Positions 11,063-20,646 of a stretch of 64,000 nt of DNA are shown here, one piece after another. Below the pieces are notes generated by a model, which was given only the letters and a program-made list of their open reading frames with translations, did no database searches and was not told the origin of the DNA. The stretch comes from Margaritispora aquatica (Eukaryota > Ascomycota > Leotiomycetes > Helotiales > Discinellaceae): the NCBI GenBank assembly GCA_007644065.1, contig VJWN01000029.1, positions 124,001-188,000 on the forward strand, given 5' to 3'. Each line of letters begins with the position of its first letter. The stretch's first letter is position 1. A program made the position numbers and the translations under genes.

Positions 11063-11569
11063 GGTGATACAGATATTCTTGAACTCTGCGTTGAAGATTT
11101 AATCTGTAAAGAAACTTAACTCTTATTTCGTCGCGCAAATCCGCAAACGATGGTGGGTGTCGGTGGGTGGCTCTTGAATGGCGGATGGAAGGCGAACCGA
11201 GAAACCCGGACTTTAACTTCAATTTCACCACGGATTGAGCTACTATTGTGATGGAAACTAACCGCAAGCAGCTAGGGTCTATACAACATATTTCCTGTTC
11301 AGTTTCTGAATGTTTCGCACAGTCATGCATCGTATATTTCGTTATCTAAAGAATATAGTAACTCTCAAACATAACTTTGATCTTTACACACAAGGTCAAA
11401 ATTAGGCAGAAAATGAAGAAATTTGATGATGTTACAAATTCTATTGTTATGGCTACGACCAAAGCATGCCATATATTCTCATCCTCCAACTCGACGCTAA
11501 ATTTGTTCTTTTTCATACACGTTGCCGTATCCAGATCCAGTGCACATCGCCTCCTCCCCCTCATAATCT
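11063..11569. other. Intergenic region (upstream flank of B, downstream flank of C)
   Basis: Overlapping ORFs occur on both strands at 11346-11670 but show only hydrophobic or basic low-complexity translation. No gene was recognised. The part next to 11062 should hold the promoter of paralogue B. Confidence 0.45.
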
Positions 11570-12751
11570 TTAACGCAACCTTACTTTACGATCTTTTTCT
11601 TTTACTATTATTGCTTTTGCTAACTTGCCGACTCTTAGGGTATTTAGTAGCATTAGTTCTTGTAGCTTAGGAAGATACTCAAATGCTAAAGGTTGACCTC
11701 CAGCTATTTCCAACGCTTTATCTTCAGGGGTGCAGTCTCGCAAGCGAAGCTCCTTTGTCACTTTCCACCTTCTGAAACATGTCAGATCTTCAAATTCTTC
11801 ACCAGCATTCAGAAGTGACTACCGTTGGTCATCCCAGACCATTGTCTCTATAATAAGAGTTTCGAGCTGCAGCTTGTCCTCAAAGAAACGGCACCTAGGT
11901 GTCAAGCCTCCAGGGAATTCGGACTTCGAAGAACCCACGCCATGGGATCTCAGTAAAAGAGATTTGATATTAGCACCCACACGAGGCCTGTGGACGTTGA
12001 AGACACGTAGAGGCGAGTTTTTTGACATGAAGGGTCTTTCATCTATCACTAGCAAGACATTTCGCCATAGAATCGAGGACAGCTCAAATCTGATGCGGAA
12101 ACTAACATTGCCACGATTTTGGATCAAGCTGAGGGCAAAGGTTTCTAAGAACCAGACCCTTGGTGCTTCAAAATCTAAGATTTGTATACAATAGTCATTC
12201 GTTCGGTTGAGATTCGATACTGCCAGTTGCGAGTAGTACTGTTCAAGATTGTAAATGGTTGTGGCCAGTCTTGAATTAATTCCTCGAGTGGGGTGAAAAC
12301 TTGAGAACCTGTAGCTGATTCTTGCAGAGCTATTGCCTTCCAAATCTCAATTTGATCTTCGCGATAATCCTCCGCTTGGCCTCCATAGCCGTGGTCAAGA
12401 TAGTCCTTTGCGCCTAAGAGACTACGACGTAGAGTCTGTTGACCATGGTCACCAGGAATGGCGCGTAAGAGAGGCTGAACGACCATTTGGAAGATATTTA
12501 TTGAATTTCAACTGGCAACAACTCGAAAAAACACACACCAAGTCTGGGGGAACGTCAAGGTTCTTGATTTATGAAGATGCTATTCAAATTAGGAATAAAT
12601 AGCTCTGAAAGCCTCCGAGCTCTTGCTATGGGTCATTGTCCCTCTCTATCACTATCGATGCAACTCTGTCACCATTATGAAGTGCACTGATGTGCTCTGA
12701 TTCCGTGCGACTGAAACAGAAGTCACCAAAGCCCATCTCTTTCTCGATCAT
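11570..12751 (-). pseudogene. GDFCF-family paralogue C, decayed
   Basis: The ATG at 12751 opens MIEKEMGFGDFCFSRTESEH. An in-frame TAG follows (12626-12628), directly before QELGGFQR, which matches the exon-1 end of E. The donor expected here is CT instead of GT. After a likely acceptor CCCAG the F-box-like segment FFELLPVEIQ ends in a TAA. Downstream the family block is still visible (LIQNRGNVSFRIRFELSSIL, then W) with RPRVGANIKSLLLR. A later intron, 11772-11822, has a GTAGTC donor, a CTGAC branch point and a TTTCAG acceptor, and joins WDDQR to RWKVTKELRLRD. The C-terminal exon ends at 11570. Several lesions and a lost splice donor make this a pseudogene. Confidence 0.75.
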
Positions 12752-13304
12752 AGCCGAAGGAATGCGTTGCTGTTTATGAACTGTGTAAAATATGCTCTTC
12801 ATTGCCAAGGCCAGAGCTGCCATCATTGTAAATTAACTTGGTTTGTCGATGCTACTTTCGAGAAAGCGCAAGATACTAAACGGAAAGCTTTGGTGAATAT
12901 CTTGCCTGGTTGGCTGAGAATATCGCGTTATGTAGAGGTGGTAGAGAAGTCGTGAATCATGTGATAGCATTCGTAGTTATTCAAGTGCTTAACATTCATT
13001 TTAGGATTCAAGGAGGCATTTTGATGATTAGAAAGGTAACCGGATGTGAGGTGAGTCTGGCAAATTTTGCATTTGCAACTCCGTTGTAAGTATAGCAAGA
13101 ATCCATTGCGTATTAACCAGAAAATCTGCTTTTGTAAGATTGAGGTTGAATCCGCTTGTTTTTAATTGCCAAAAGACGCTAAATTATTACACATCAAACC
13201 ATGGAGTAAAATTCCCCTCAAGAATTAGACTTTTTGCTTGTCCGAAACCTATTGCTATATTTCCTTACCACCTATATTATCCTGCGCTCCTTCACTTTCG
13301 AAAC
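12752..13304. other. Intergenic region, no gene seen
   Basis: Short unrelated ORFs only. It contains the promoter side of paralogue C and the 3' flank of the decayed cysteine-rich gene. Confidence 0.45.
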
Positions 13305-14120
13305 TTAATTCGTACACTCGCAATGCAGTTGCATGGAGCCTAAAGTGGGGGTATTTACACATGTGGCACTCTCCCCTGGATGGAAATAATCAATCCACGT
13401 CCCACAGGCTGGTTCATCGTAGTAATATATCCAACAATCTGTAGGTAGAGCATCGGCGTAATTGCCCGAACATAGAGTTCCGCTCGTAAAGGCACCAACC
13501 GAAAAAGATCTGCTAACGACGTCAAAACAGATATCCTCGACAAGAGTCACGCTATCAGCTGGATAACTACAACTGGCTTCTGCGTATTGGTAGATAAGGA
13601 TCGATGCAGGTGTAGGTGCGGCGGGCTCGGGGGCAGCGGATGTGGTCGTGGAGGATGAACAGATTCCAGTGACAGTGATACTAAATAGGTGGAATTTTTG
13701 CTAGGCATAACCAACTGGATTATTATCATCAGACGAGAACACTTACGCGCTGCGCTTGCTGGTACTGTAACTGTAGTAACTGAAATGAATGTGGATGCCA
13801 CAATAGTGATATCCGATGTCACTACGGAAACTGAGGCGCTCATTGTCGAACAAGCTGAAGGGCTAGCTGTAGGAGTTGCAACCAAGTAGCCGCAAATTCA
13901 GGCTACACTAGCTGTAGCATACAGATCTCCGTTCTTCTTTGTAACGCAATCGAAGCCTCCAACGACGGGGGTGGGAACAGCAACGAAGGAAGAGCAAAAG
14001 GAACCAGCTGCTCCTGCCAACTCTTTCTTTGAGAAGCATTGTTCGAGGTTGTTGCCGCCTCTCTTCCTGCAATTGATTGAATGCCACGAGGAGGGAGGAA
14101 GTGATAATTGTGGTCTTCAT
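13305..14120 (-). pseudogene. Decayed gene for a secreted cysteine-rich protein (copy 1)
   Basis: The minus strand starts with a signal-peptide-like MKTTIITSSLLVAFNQLQ at 14120. One frame over it continues with NNLEQCFSKKELAGAAGSFC and VVGGFDCVTKKNGDLYATAS, then meets a TGA near 13889. A Ser/Thr/Val-rich linker (TSDITIVASTFISVTTVTVP) follows. An intron, 13681-13746 (GTAAGT donor, TTTAG acceptor), leads to the C-terminal domain, but the frame does not join exactly. The C-terminal domain is clean: VEDICFDVVSRSFSVGAFTS, later ATCVNTPTLGSMQLHCECTN, ending at 13305. The order signal peptide, Cys domain, linker, Cys domain suggests an extracellular or effector-like protein. At least two frame problems and one stop indicate decay. 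The function of the family is unknown to me. Confidence 0.55.
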
Positions 14121-14699
14121 CTTGGTGAAGTATACTAGCAAAGAACAGAGAATGATTGTAAGGTGACAGCAGAAGCAGAAGCAGAAGCCATAGAGATATT
14201 AGTTTTATTATACAATCGCTCTGTCCACAAATTGAAAGTCTGAACCTAAGCCCTACACCGAAAAAGCCCTTCGTAGACGAGGGTCCAGATCTGAGACCTG
14301 CAAGAAAGGACGAGGGGACAGCAAAGGTTGGAATGAAAGAGAAATCGATGTTAAGTTGAGACGGAGGTGAAGTCTTAGCTAAATCGAGTCATATGTCTTG
14401 GAACGCATCAATATGATGCATAGATACACGAAGTCTGAGGCCTGAATCCAATGTTCTTCACACAGAAGGCCCTCACTCGCCTTTTTCACACTCTTCGGTG
14501 TACACTCTAGGTAGAATTGGATTCGGAGATTAGAATTGTGGAGAAGACGAGCAGTCGGCAAGCGACCAGACTTCAAACTGTGTACCTAATGTTTGAGGTA
14601 GCTAGCACACATTTAATGATTTTTTTGAAAGCAAAGTAAACAAGAAGACCTTTCGAGACCGAGTACTTTCTCGGTGCTTCAAAATCATAAAGGGTTCTG
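14121..14699. other. Divergent spacer between the two cysteine-rich gene copies
   Basis: It holds a purine-rich run (GCAGAAGCAGAAGCAGAAG at about 14167-14186) and no recognisable gene. It separates two head-to-head copies of the same gene family. Confidence 0.5.
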
Positions 14700-15042
14700 G
14701 GGGCGGTCTCCGGAACCACTCCTACTTCAGTTACCACAAAACCTTTTTCTGCTCTTAGCTGTGGGGAGTATGGAGAGTCCGGTGATTGTTACCGAAAATA
14801 AATGTACCAACTTCTCGGGTAATTCGTTCAAAATAGGTGCCTTTACAGGAGGAACAAGGTGTCCCGGTGCCCAATATGGAGACACGATTGCCGTTGACTG
14901 TAACTTGTTTTGGTATAAACAACCTAATTGCGACGAATTATACGCTATGAAAGACGCCTACGCACCGGACGAAGGTGATAATTGTATACCGACTTCGAAT
15001 TTGATGTCGATGAAGATGCGTTGCGCATGTGATGACGATTAA
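14700..15042 (+). pseudogene. Second, decayed copy of the secreted cysteine-rich protein gene
   Basis: The C-terminal domain reads ENKCTNFSGNSFKIGAFTGG, CPGAQYGDTIAVDCNLFWYK, DEGDNCIPTSNLMSMKMRCA and ends CDDD at 15042. It aligns with copy 1: C..(V)S.SF.(V/I)GAFT.GT.C, DC..(Y/F)(Y/W)Y, C..T..L.SM.(L/M).C.C. Upstream, in another frame, a Thr/Ser/Pro linker (SGTTPTSVTTKPFSALSC) precedes the domain. This implies a frameshift near 14775. No signal peptide exon was found, so this copy looks truncated as well as frameshifted. If transcription began at 14770 only the C-terminal domain would be made (MESPVIVTENKC...). Confidence 0.55.
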
Positions 15043-15879
15043 GACTTAGTTCAGGAAGGCTTGCGGAACGAAGACAGGTATCAGAATATACGGTATCTGT
15101 GTTTGCTTAACTTGCTAAGCACCAACGATTATTCTTAAAGAAAAAAAAGAATAGACTTTCGATATGATAGAGATTATAAGGGGAATTAGAGAGTTACTGG
15201 TATTGAGAAAAGCAAATCCGTTTGTTTTGCGAGTATACTGAAATATATATTTTGTCTGAATTTCCTCGAACGGAGATTTGCAAGGAACCAAGGTTCTTGT
15301 TGTATCTTGGTTTGCTTTACCAGGGCATTCCTGTGAGGCAAAGTATTCCTATGTATTTTCCGAGAGAAAAGAAGCAGGTTCTATATGTAGGTCTTTAATC
15401 TTGGCTTCAGCTTGACCGAATAAGTCGCAAAAATCATTAGCAGCTCTCAGTCACCCTAAGATATCTTTTTAGCTATTTACTTCTCAAGTGTAGATGATTA
15501 TGGAATTCAGAAGTTAGGATATTGTATTGGTGTGGCTGCTTATGTTGTGTCACATTGAAACGTTATCTATAGTGAAAGAGAATATATTTTTGTGTTATGC
15601 AAGCAATCAGTTTTGTTCTAGAGCCCAAGTTTACCGACCTTCCTTTGTTCTTGCGCAAACAACCAAGCAGTGTCATTGGCAACCAGCAAACCAACGAGGT
15701 TTCACATTCTTTGAGGTATAACCATGTTCTCCCAAGCCCTGTAATCCCTAAAATCCATATCAGGACCAATTGAATAAATCAGACCAGCTTGGATATTATG
15801 AGACTGGTGTATTGTGAACGTCGTCCCTTGCCGCGATCTCAGCTGCAGTGATCTCCATATGATGATCAAATTACTTCGC
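15043..15879. other. Intergenic region, no gene seen
   Basis: AT-rich sequence with short ORFs. The part next to 15880 is the 3' flank of paralogue D. Confidence 0.5.
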
Positions 15880-17017
15880 CTACTGGGTGCTTGCCTCGAC
15901 TGAACGTAGACTATCCGGAAGCAATGCTGTATAGACTCTATCATAGTACGCAGTGTTCATCCTTTCTATAACAGTCTCAAGTTCTGAGTCGTCATCTGGC
16001 ACTTGGTCAAGCTCAACTTCAAACGTCATTGTGAAATCCTTGGAGACTTTCAGCTGGTGGAAAAAGGTGCTGAGACCAAAATCGCCCAATGTAGTCTCAA
16101 TATCTGAGAGTAAAAATTCAGGTAGCTCAAAGTCGAGTTTGAGGTGCTCCAGACTCAAGCCCATCCTGGTCATACACTCGCCAAGAGCACTTAGTGCTCT
16201 TTTGGAATCTTCGGCAAAGGCACTATCAAAGAAGAGGGAGGACAAGTTAAAATCCAATGTCTTAATTCCACGACAGATAGCAGGCCTTTCTTCGAAGAAG
16301 AATATGAGTAGCTTTGTATTTTCAACTGATAACTCAATTGAAAGTGATGTCCTGTCCCAGATGGTGTCTCCTAACTCGCGGCGCATCTGAGTGGAAGTGT
16401 TTGAGACGTTTTGTAAGAGCAAGCACATTGGTCTATTGTCAAATAGTTTGCACGTCATGTAGTAAGGAGACCGACGATCCACTGGCATAGGGCAGTCGTT
16501 GATCCACCGAGGTGAAAGTTTTTCTGGAACGGAAGCCGCTATCTCCAGCGGCGAAAGTGTATCTGTCAAGTTCTCTGCTTGATCATACGCATTCTGGACA
16601 AGTTTGAACCATTCTGGATGCCTGGGAAAGTTTTCAGGGAATCTGTTGATGGAGAATTTGAAAAGGCCTTCATCGTCGAGGTAAGGTTGACGAAGAAATT
16701 CGTAAATGTAATACTTGACTTCTAGGGGAAGCTGGTCGAATGGAAACGGTCTGGTTTGCTTCGCATTAATCTCAATACCATAATACCCCATCCACGCTTT
16801 TGTATGGTACATACCGCCTATTGGGTGATTGCAGTCCACCAGATGCCAATTGCTGGCCATATGATATGTGAGATGCTTGCCCGTAATTTGGAACCTGTCC
16901 AAAGCAGAAGTCTCCATAGCTAGTATCTCTGCCTTTTCTCACCAATACTCGTAATCCACGGCCGTTTTCAATCCCGTCCTTGTCCATAGATTCCATACTA
17001 ATGCTGTCCTTTTCCAT
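15880..17017 (-). CDS. GDFCF-family paralogue D, intact two-exon gene
   Basis: The predicted protein has 357 residues of unknown function. Exon 1 is 17017-16815, a 64 nt phase-2 intron is 16751-16814 (GTATGT donor, ACCAG acceptor), and exon 2 is 16750-15880. The family order is seen: SYGDFCFGQ (GDFCF at 35-39), exon end PNRR joined to PFPFDQLPLEVKYYIYEFL (the F-box-like/2EXR-like segment), LLLQNVSNTSTQMRRELGDT with an IWDRTSLSIEL strand, EERPAICRGIKTLDFNLSSL, and a C-terminal LLPDSLRS. The start is the first ATG; the frame extends a few codons upstream only through non-ATG triplets. A TATATAT box lies at about 17111-17117, roughly 95 bp upstream. An N-terminal F-box-like helix suggests a role in protein-protein contact, possibly as a ubiquitin-ligase adaptor, but this is inference only. 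Confidence 0.75.
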
Positions 17018-17885
17018 TAACGGCAATTGCTCTGTGCTTTCATGTACACTTCGTCGATGGGGTATGATTCAAAGCTGTATAGAATATTAATGATTATTGA
17101 CTTGAAAAAATATATATGTATCTGACAATCTAGATGCCTTACACAGCCCCTCCAATACTTACGTAAGCCCCCACTTAAAAGATTATTTTGGAGGCTTGCT
17201 TTAGCCTAAATTGTTGATCCGCCAACTCATTACCTTCATACGGCTAAATATTCAAAGGCTGGGCTCAAGAAAAGGATAGGTGTTTAACAAGATCTAAAAT
17301 CGAGGGACTTGATTGGTTCTCAGAGGCTAGGTATATGGGGGTATATAGGCTTGGAAATGGACGGATACTGAGTATAAATATATTACAAACCACTTTAAAT
17401 AGCTGCAATAGAACTTCTAAAGTAATCAATATGAATTAAACTAGAAAAACTTGAATAAATAGTGAACATCGAAATACGAATGGACCTACGAGCAAATAGA
17501 CAATAACTAATTCTGAAGTATAGAAAAGAGTTCCAATCTCCCACTCTACTCTGCTCCACGGAAAATCTGAAATTTGACAGGGTTTTCACAGCGCAATCTA
17601 ATACAGAAAACTGTTTGAAAACAACAAGTTTTGTATACATTTTCCTTGTAGCTAAAGCAAAGTCATGCTCACATGTCGAAAACCGATCGTCAAGACTGTG
17701 AACACAAACAGTTCACATGCCTATATCCAGAAATACACCAGTCCATACCATTTCACACTTTTTATATCAACGTGCTTCACTTCCGACTTGCTGACGCTTG
17801 CACCTTGCCTAGCCAAACCTAAGACCGACGGTATCATTCCAATTCAAAATATTGTTTCCCATACGCCATACCCCCCCTTGAGTGA
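17018..17885. other. Intergenic region between D and E
   Basis: It contains the promoter of D, with a TATA-like element, and the 3' flank of E. Short ORFs at 17395-17640 and 17665-17895 have no domain. Confidence 0.5.
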
Positions 17886-19360
17886 TTACAGCTGAGCTAT
17901 CGGCTCTTCAAGCTCACTCGTGGATGCCTCCTCATCTGTAGATGCGTCCTCATCCGTAGATACTTCCTCATCCGTAGATTCCGCCTCATCAACTATGCTA
18001 TCTGACTCGCTATCGGACGTGACTGAGCTCGCCTCTGGAAAACTTGCATTCCTGGCAGCCAAGTAAATTTCGCTCTCCGTTCTAGGCTCTGGCTTTGAGT
18101 ATGCAAGGCTGTTTGGGAACCAACAATCCGAGATCCTGGACTCATACTGATCAACGAACAACTGATTGTAAGCTGACATTTCCTCCTCCGTGTCAAACTC
18201 CTCCTCCTCAGACAACACTCGAAGACTACACATAAACCCATCTTTAATTCGCATATTGGAAATGAATTTAGTGATCGGCAAGTCTTGCAAGTCTGCTGTA
18301 ACTCGTTCAATACTCTCAACTTGAATGAAAGCCATGACCATTAACATTTCAACTTCTAAAGAGACATTGATATATTCGTTAAGCTGTCTGAAGACCTCGA
18401 CTGAAGAATTTTGAGTTCTTTTGTCGTCATTCCACATGCACTCGTCGATATGTAGATCTAATGTTTTGATACCTCGATGAATCGAAGGTCGATCACGAAG
18501 AAAATCTAGCAATGTAGTTGCAGTGTATTGATTAAAACGATCAATATTGAGGATGACTCTTTCCCAAAAGGTGCTCCCAAATTCCTGTCGCATCTGTGTA
18601 CACGTGTTGGTCACATTTCTAATGAGCTCGACAACTAATGCAGTCAACTCTGCCGATGGTGCATCGACATACATCTTGTAGGCAGAAGCTCGATCAAGTG
18701 ATCTTTGCAGCATCTTGCGGAGGCCTTCTCTCCGACGGAGAAATTGACTCTCCGATTCTTCGATTTGCTGTGGTGTGAATCCTAATTCCTTGTAAACTGG
18801 CCCTTGTCGTTCTCTGAAAGACTCTAGATTTTGTTGGTACCATGGCGATACAACAGCACCAGGGGTATCAATGGCTCTGCGCAAATTGATAAAGACGAGT
18901 CCTTGTGAAGGTTTCCTGGTGCCATAGCCGTGTGCGGTGAGAAGAGGGAAGAAAATTAGTTGATAAATATGACGTCGAATCTCGAGAGGCAGCTTAAAAA
19001 AAGCAAACGTTCCTGATCTGAAGAAAAAAATCAGAAACAAAACTTTTTTGTGCTAGGAGATCTATGCTTATAGTACCTTTGGAAGCCATCTAGCTCAATG
19101 GGAGGAGTGTTACGATCGAGAGTCACATGATCAGAGGATTCCGTTTGCTCTCCGATCTCAAAGCAAAAGTCTCCAAATCCAGTCTCACGGGGAGCTCGTG
19201 GTCTATGAATGGTCCTCTGGTCCTTTAGCGCTCCCATTTTGTGTACGAAATCATTCGCCGTATCGTGTCCAACATCATGTAATTCCTCTATGGCCTGTTC
19301 TTGGGTCTGTGCTGTGCCAGCAGTATCTAGCACCTCGGGATATCCATGAAGACCTTTCAT
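17886..19360 (-). CDS. GDFCF-family paralogue E, intact two-exon gene with acidic repeat tail
   Basis: The predicted protein has 471 residues. Exon 1 is 19360-19077, the intron is 19018-19076 (59 nt, GTACTA donor, CTTCAG acceptor, phase 2), and exon 2 is 19017-17886. The start is the first ATG in the frame. Motifs in order: GFGDFCF (61-67), exon junction GFQR joined to SGTFAFFKLPLEIRRHIYQL, a basic/Gln-rich helix, ELIRNVTNTCTQMRQEFGST with FWERVILNID, RDRPSIHRGIKTLDLHIDE, and the C-terminal family motif WFPNSLAYS followed by TESEIYLAARN. After this comes an acidic tail of repeated STDEE/STDED units made of imperfect 18 nt repeats. This is the longest and best-preserved member and a good reference for the family. 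Function is unknown; the LPLEIR segment is F-box-like or 2EXR-like. Confidence 0.78.
17925..17992 (-). repeat. Imperfect 18 nt coding tandem repeat in paralogue E
   Basis: On the + strand the unit reads approximately TCCTCATCCGTAGATACT and occurs about three to four times with small changes. On the coding strand it gives STDEE-like acidic repeats near the C-terminus. Copy number could vary between strains. Confidence 0.7.
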
Positions 19361-19842
19361 TCTCAATTAGCTCTTGTTTCGTTCTAACATTTAGATGTAT
19401 ATGGCAGACGCACTCTGGCTCTCGCCTTCAGCCATTTCCATTATACTCCTCAAGATTCACCTCAATAGAGCCTGATTATGCATAAACCATTGCAAGATTG
19501 AATAAACATGACACCAGTCGAGATCAAAGAGAGAGAAAGGTACGTTGATTCATGCTGTCGCTGATGTTGACGATCCAAGTCATGTGAAAGTTGAAGTGAG
19601 ATTGTCTTAAAGTTCATTGCCAATGCATATCACGTGATGAATCACATGGAAAGAAATGGAAGTGAGAGCAAAAATGAAAGAAGCATTGTACAACAAGGTA
19701 TAATACTTTGTTCAATTATCTTTGGTGTTTCAATATTTTTGAGGAAGTAGTATTCGCGTATTATCTACGTATTCTTTGTGGGAAAATGACACGACAGCCA
19801 TTAATTATTGTAGACCAAGCTTGACAAAAGCACCTCAGGTTC
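19361..19842. other. Intergenic region, no gene seen
   Basis: It holds the upstream flank of paralogue E and the 3' flank of the duplicated-domain gene. Nothing else was recognised. Confidence 0.5.
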
Positions 19843-20646
19843 TCAACGGTGGAAGACAGCCATCCCGGGAATCCAAGCCTTGTCTCTGACACAGTACCAG
19901 CTATCAGTCTCGCCCACATTCTCACTGCCCGTACTTTGGTCAATGTTTGCATACAGAGACCACCCATTTGCCTCCAATACCTCCAGCAACTTCAGCAACA
20001 AATACCTCGTAACCATTGTCGACTCTCCTGATGCATGCCACGGATATCCGTTTATCTTAAATTCCCAAGCACCCAAGGCCTGATCCTTCCATCCCTGGTC
20101 TTTTTGTAGCAGATTCAGCGAGGATAGCATACTCTTCACATTGGCAATGGTTGACTGATCAGCCCCAATCAATCTCAACCTGTCTGACATATTGAATGTG
20201 ATGGAGATCCAATTGCTCGGCGCTGGAGGGGTCTGCTGCTTTCTGAAGAATATAGTGTCCTTGTCATATTTGTCCTTGGAGACATCTGTGCTCGCATGTA
20301 GAATCCACCCAATGCTAAATAAATATGCCAGCACCCCTCGGATCAAGACTCTAGATGTAATCGCATCGTCACCTTGTCCATACCAAGGATTGCCATATAC
20401 CTTGAATTCGTGTGACATGCCATATTTCTGCTCCTTTTGTATGCCTTTCCGCCATGATGTCTTGATCACCCCTCGAACCGCGTCGACGTCTGCCTGGGAA
20501 AAGCCAATGAGTCGCAGCCGGTCGCTACGGTGCAAGGAGACGGAAGCAAATGTTGTGCGAAAGGGTGCGTATGATGGAGCTGGACCCGAAGCAGAGTATT
20601 CCGGAGCCTTTCCAGGTTTCTCAAGATCTGTCGGGAATTGGTTCAT
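19843..20646 (-). CDS. Uncharacterised protein with two copies of one domain
   Basis: A single exon of 267 residues with an ATG at 20646. Two internal repeats are visible, residues about 41-134 and 154-255. Both open with SDRLRLIG, then have a [EW]F-x-(V/I)-x-G-x-PW core (HEFKVYGNPW and WEFKINGYPW), an SR/TR-x-L-(L/I)-type helix with a following GW (SIGWILHASTD and ANGWSLYANID), and an aromatic end. No signal peptide or membrane segment is seen. The N-terminal 40 residues are Pro/Ser-rich and probably disordered. The family looks like a fungal conserved protein of unknown function; I cannot name it. The coding frame is intact and codon use looks normal, so I consider it functional. Confidence 0.75.
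   Translation of the reverse strand: MNQFPTDLEKPGKAPEYSASGPAPSYAPFRTTFASVSLHRSDRLRLIGFSQADVDAVRGVIKTSWRKGIQKEQKYGMSHEFKVYGNPWYGQGDDAITSRVLIRGVLAYLFSIGWILHASTDVSKDKYDKDTIFFRKQQTPPAPSNWISITFNMSDRLRLIGADQSTIANVKSMLSSLNLLQKDQGWKDQALGAWEFKINGYPWHASGESTMVTRYLLLKLLEVLEANGWSLYANIDQSTGSENVGETDSWYCVRDKAWIPGMAVFHR

Noticed and set aside
15953..16390. 145-codon plus-strand ORF
   Set aside because: It is antisense to the well-supported exon 2 of paralogue D; Ser-rich translation is typical of an antisense shadow.
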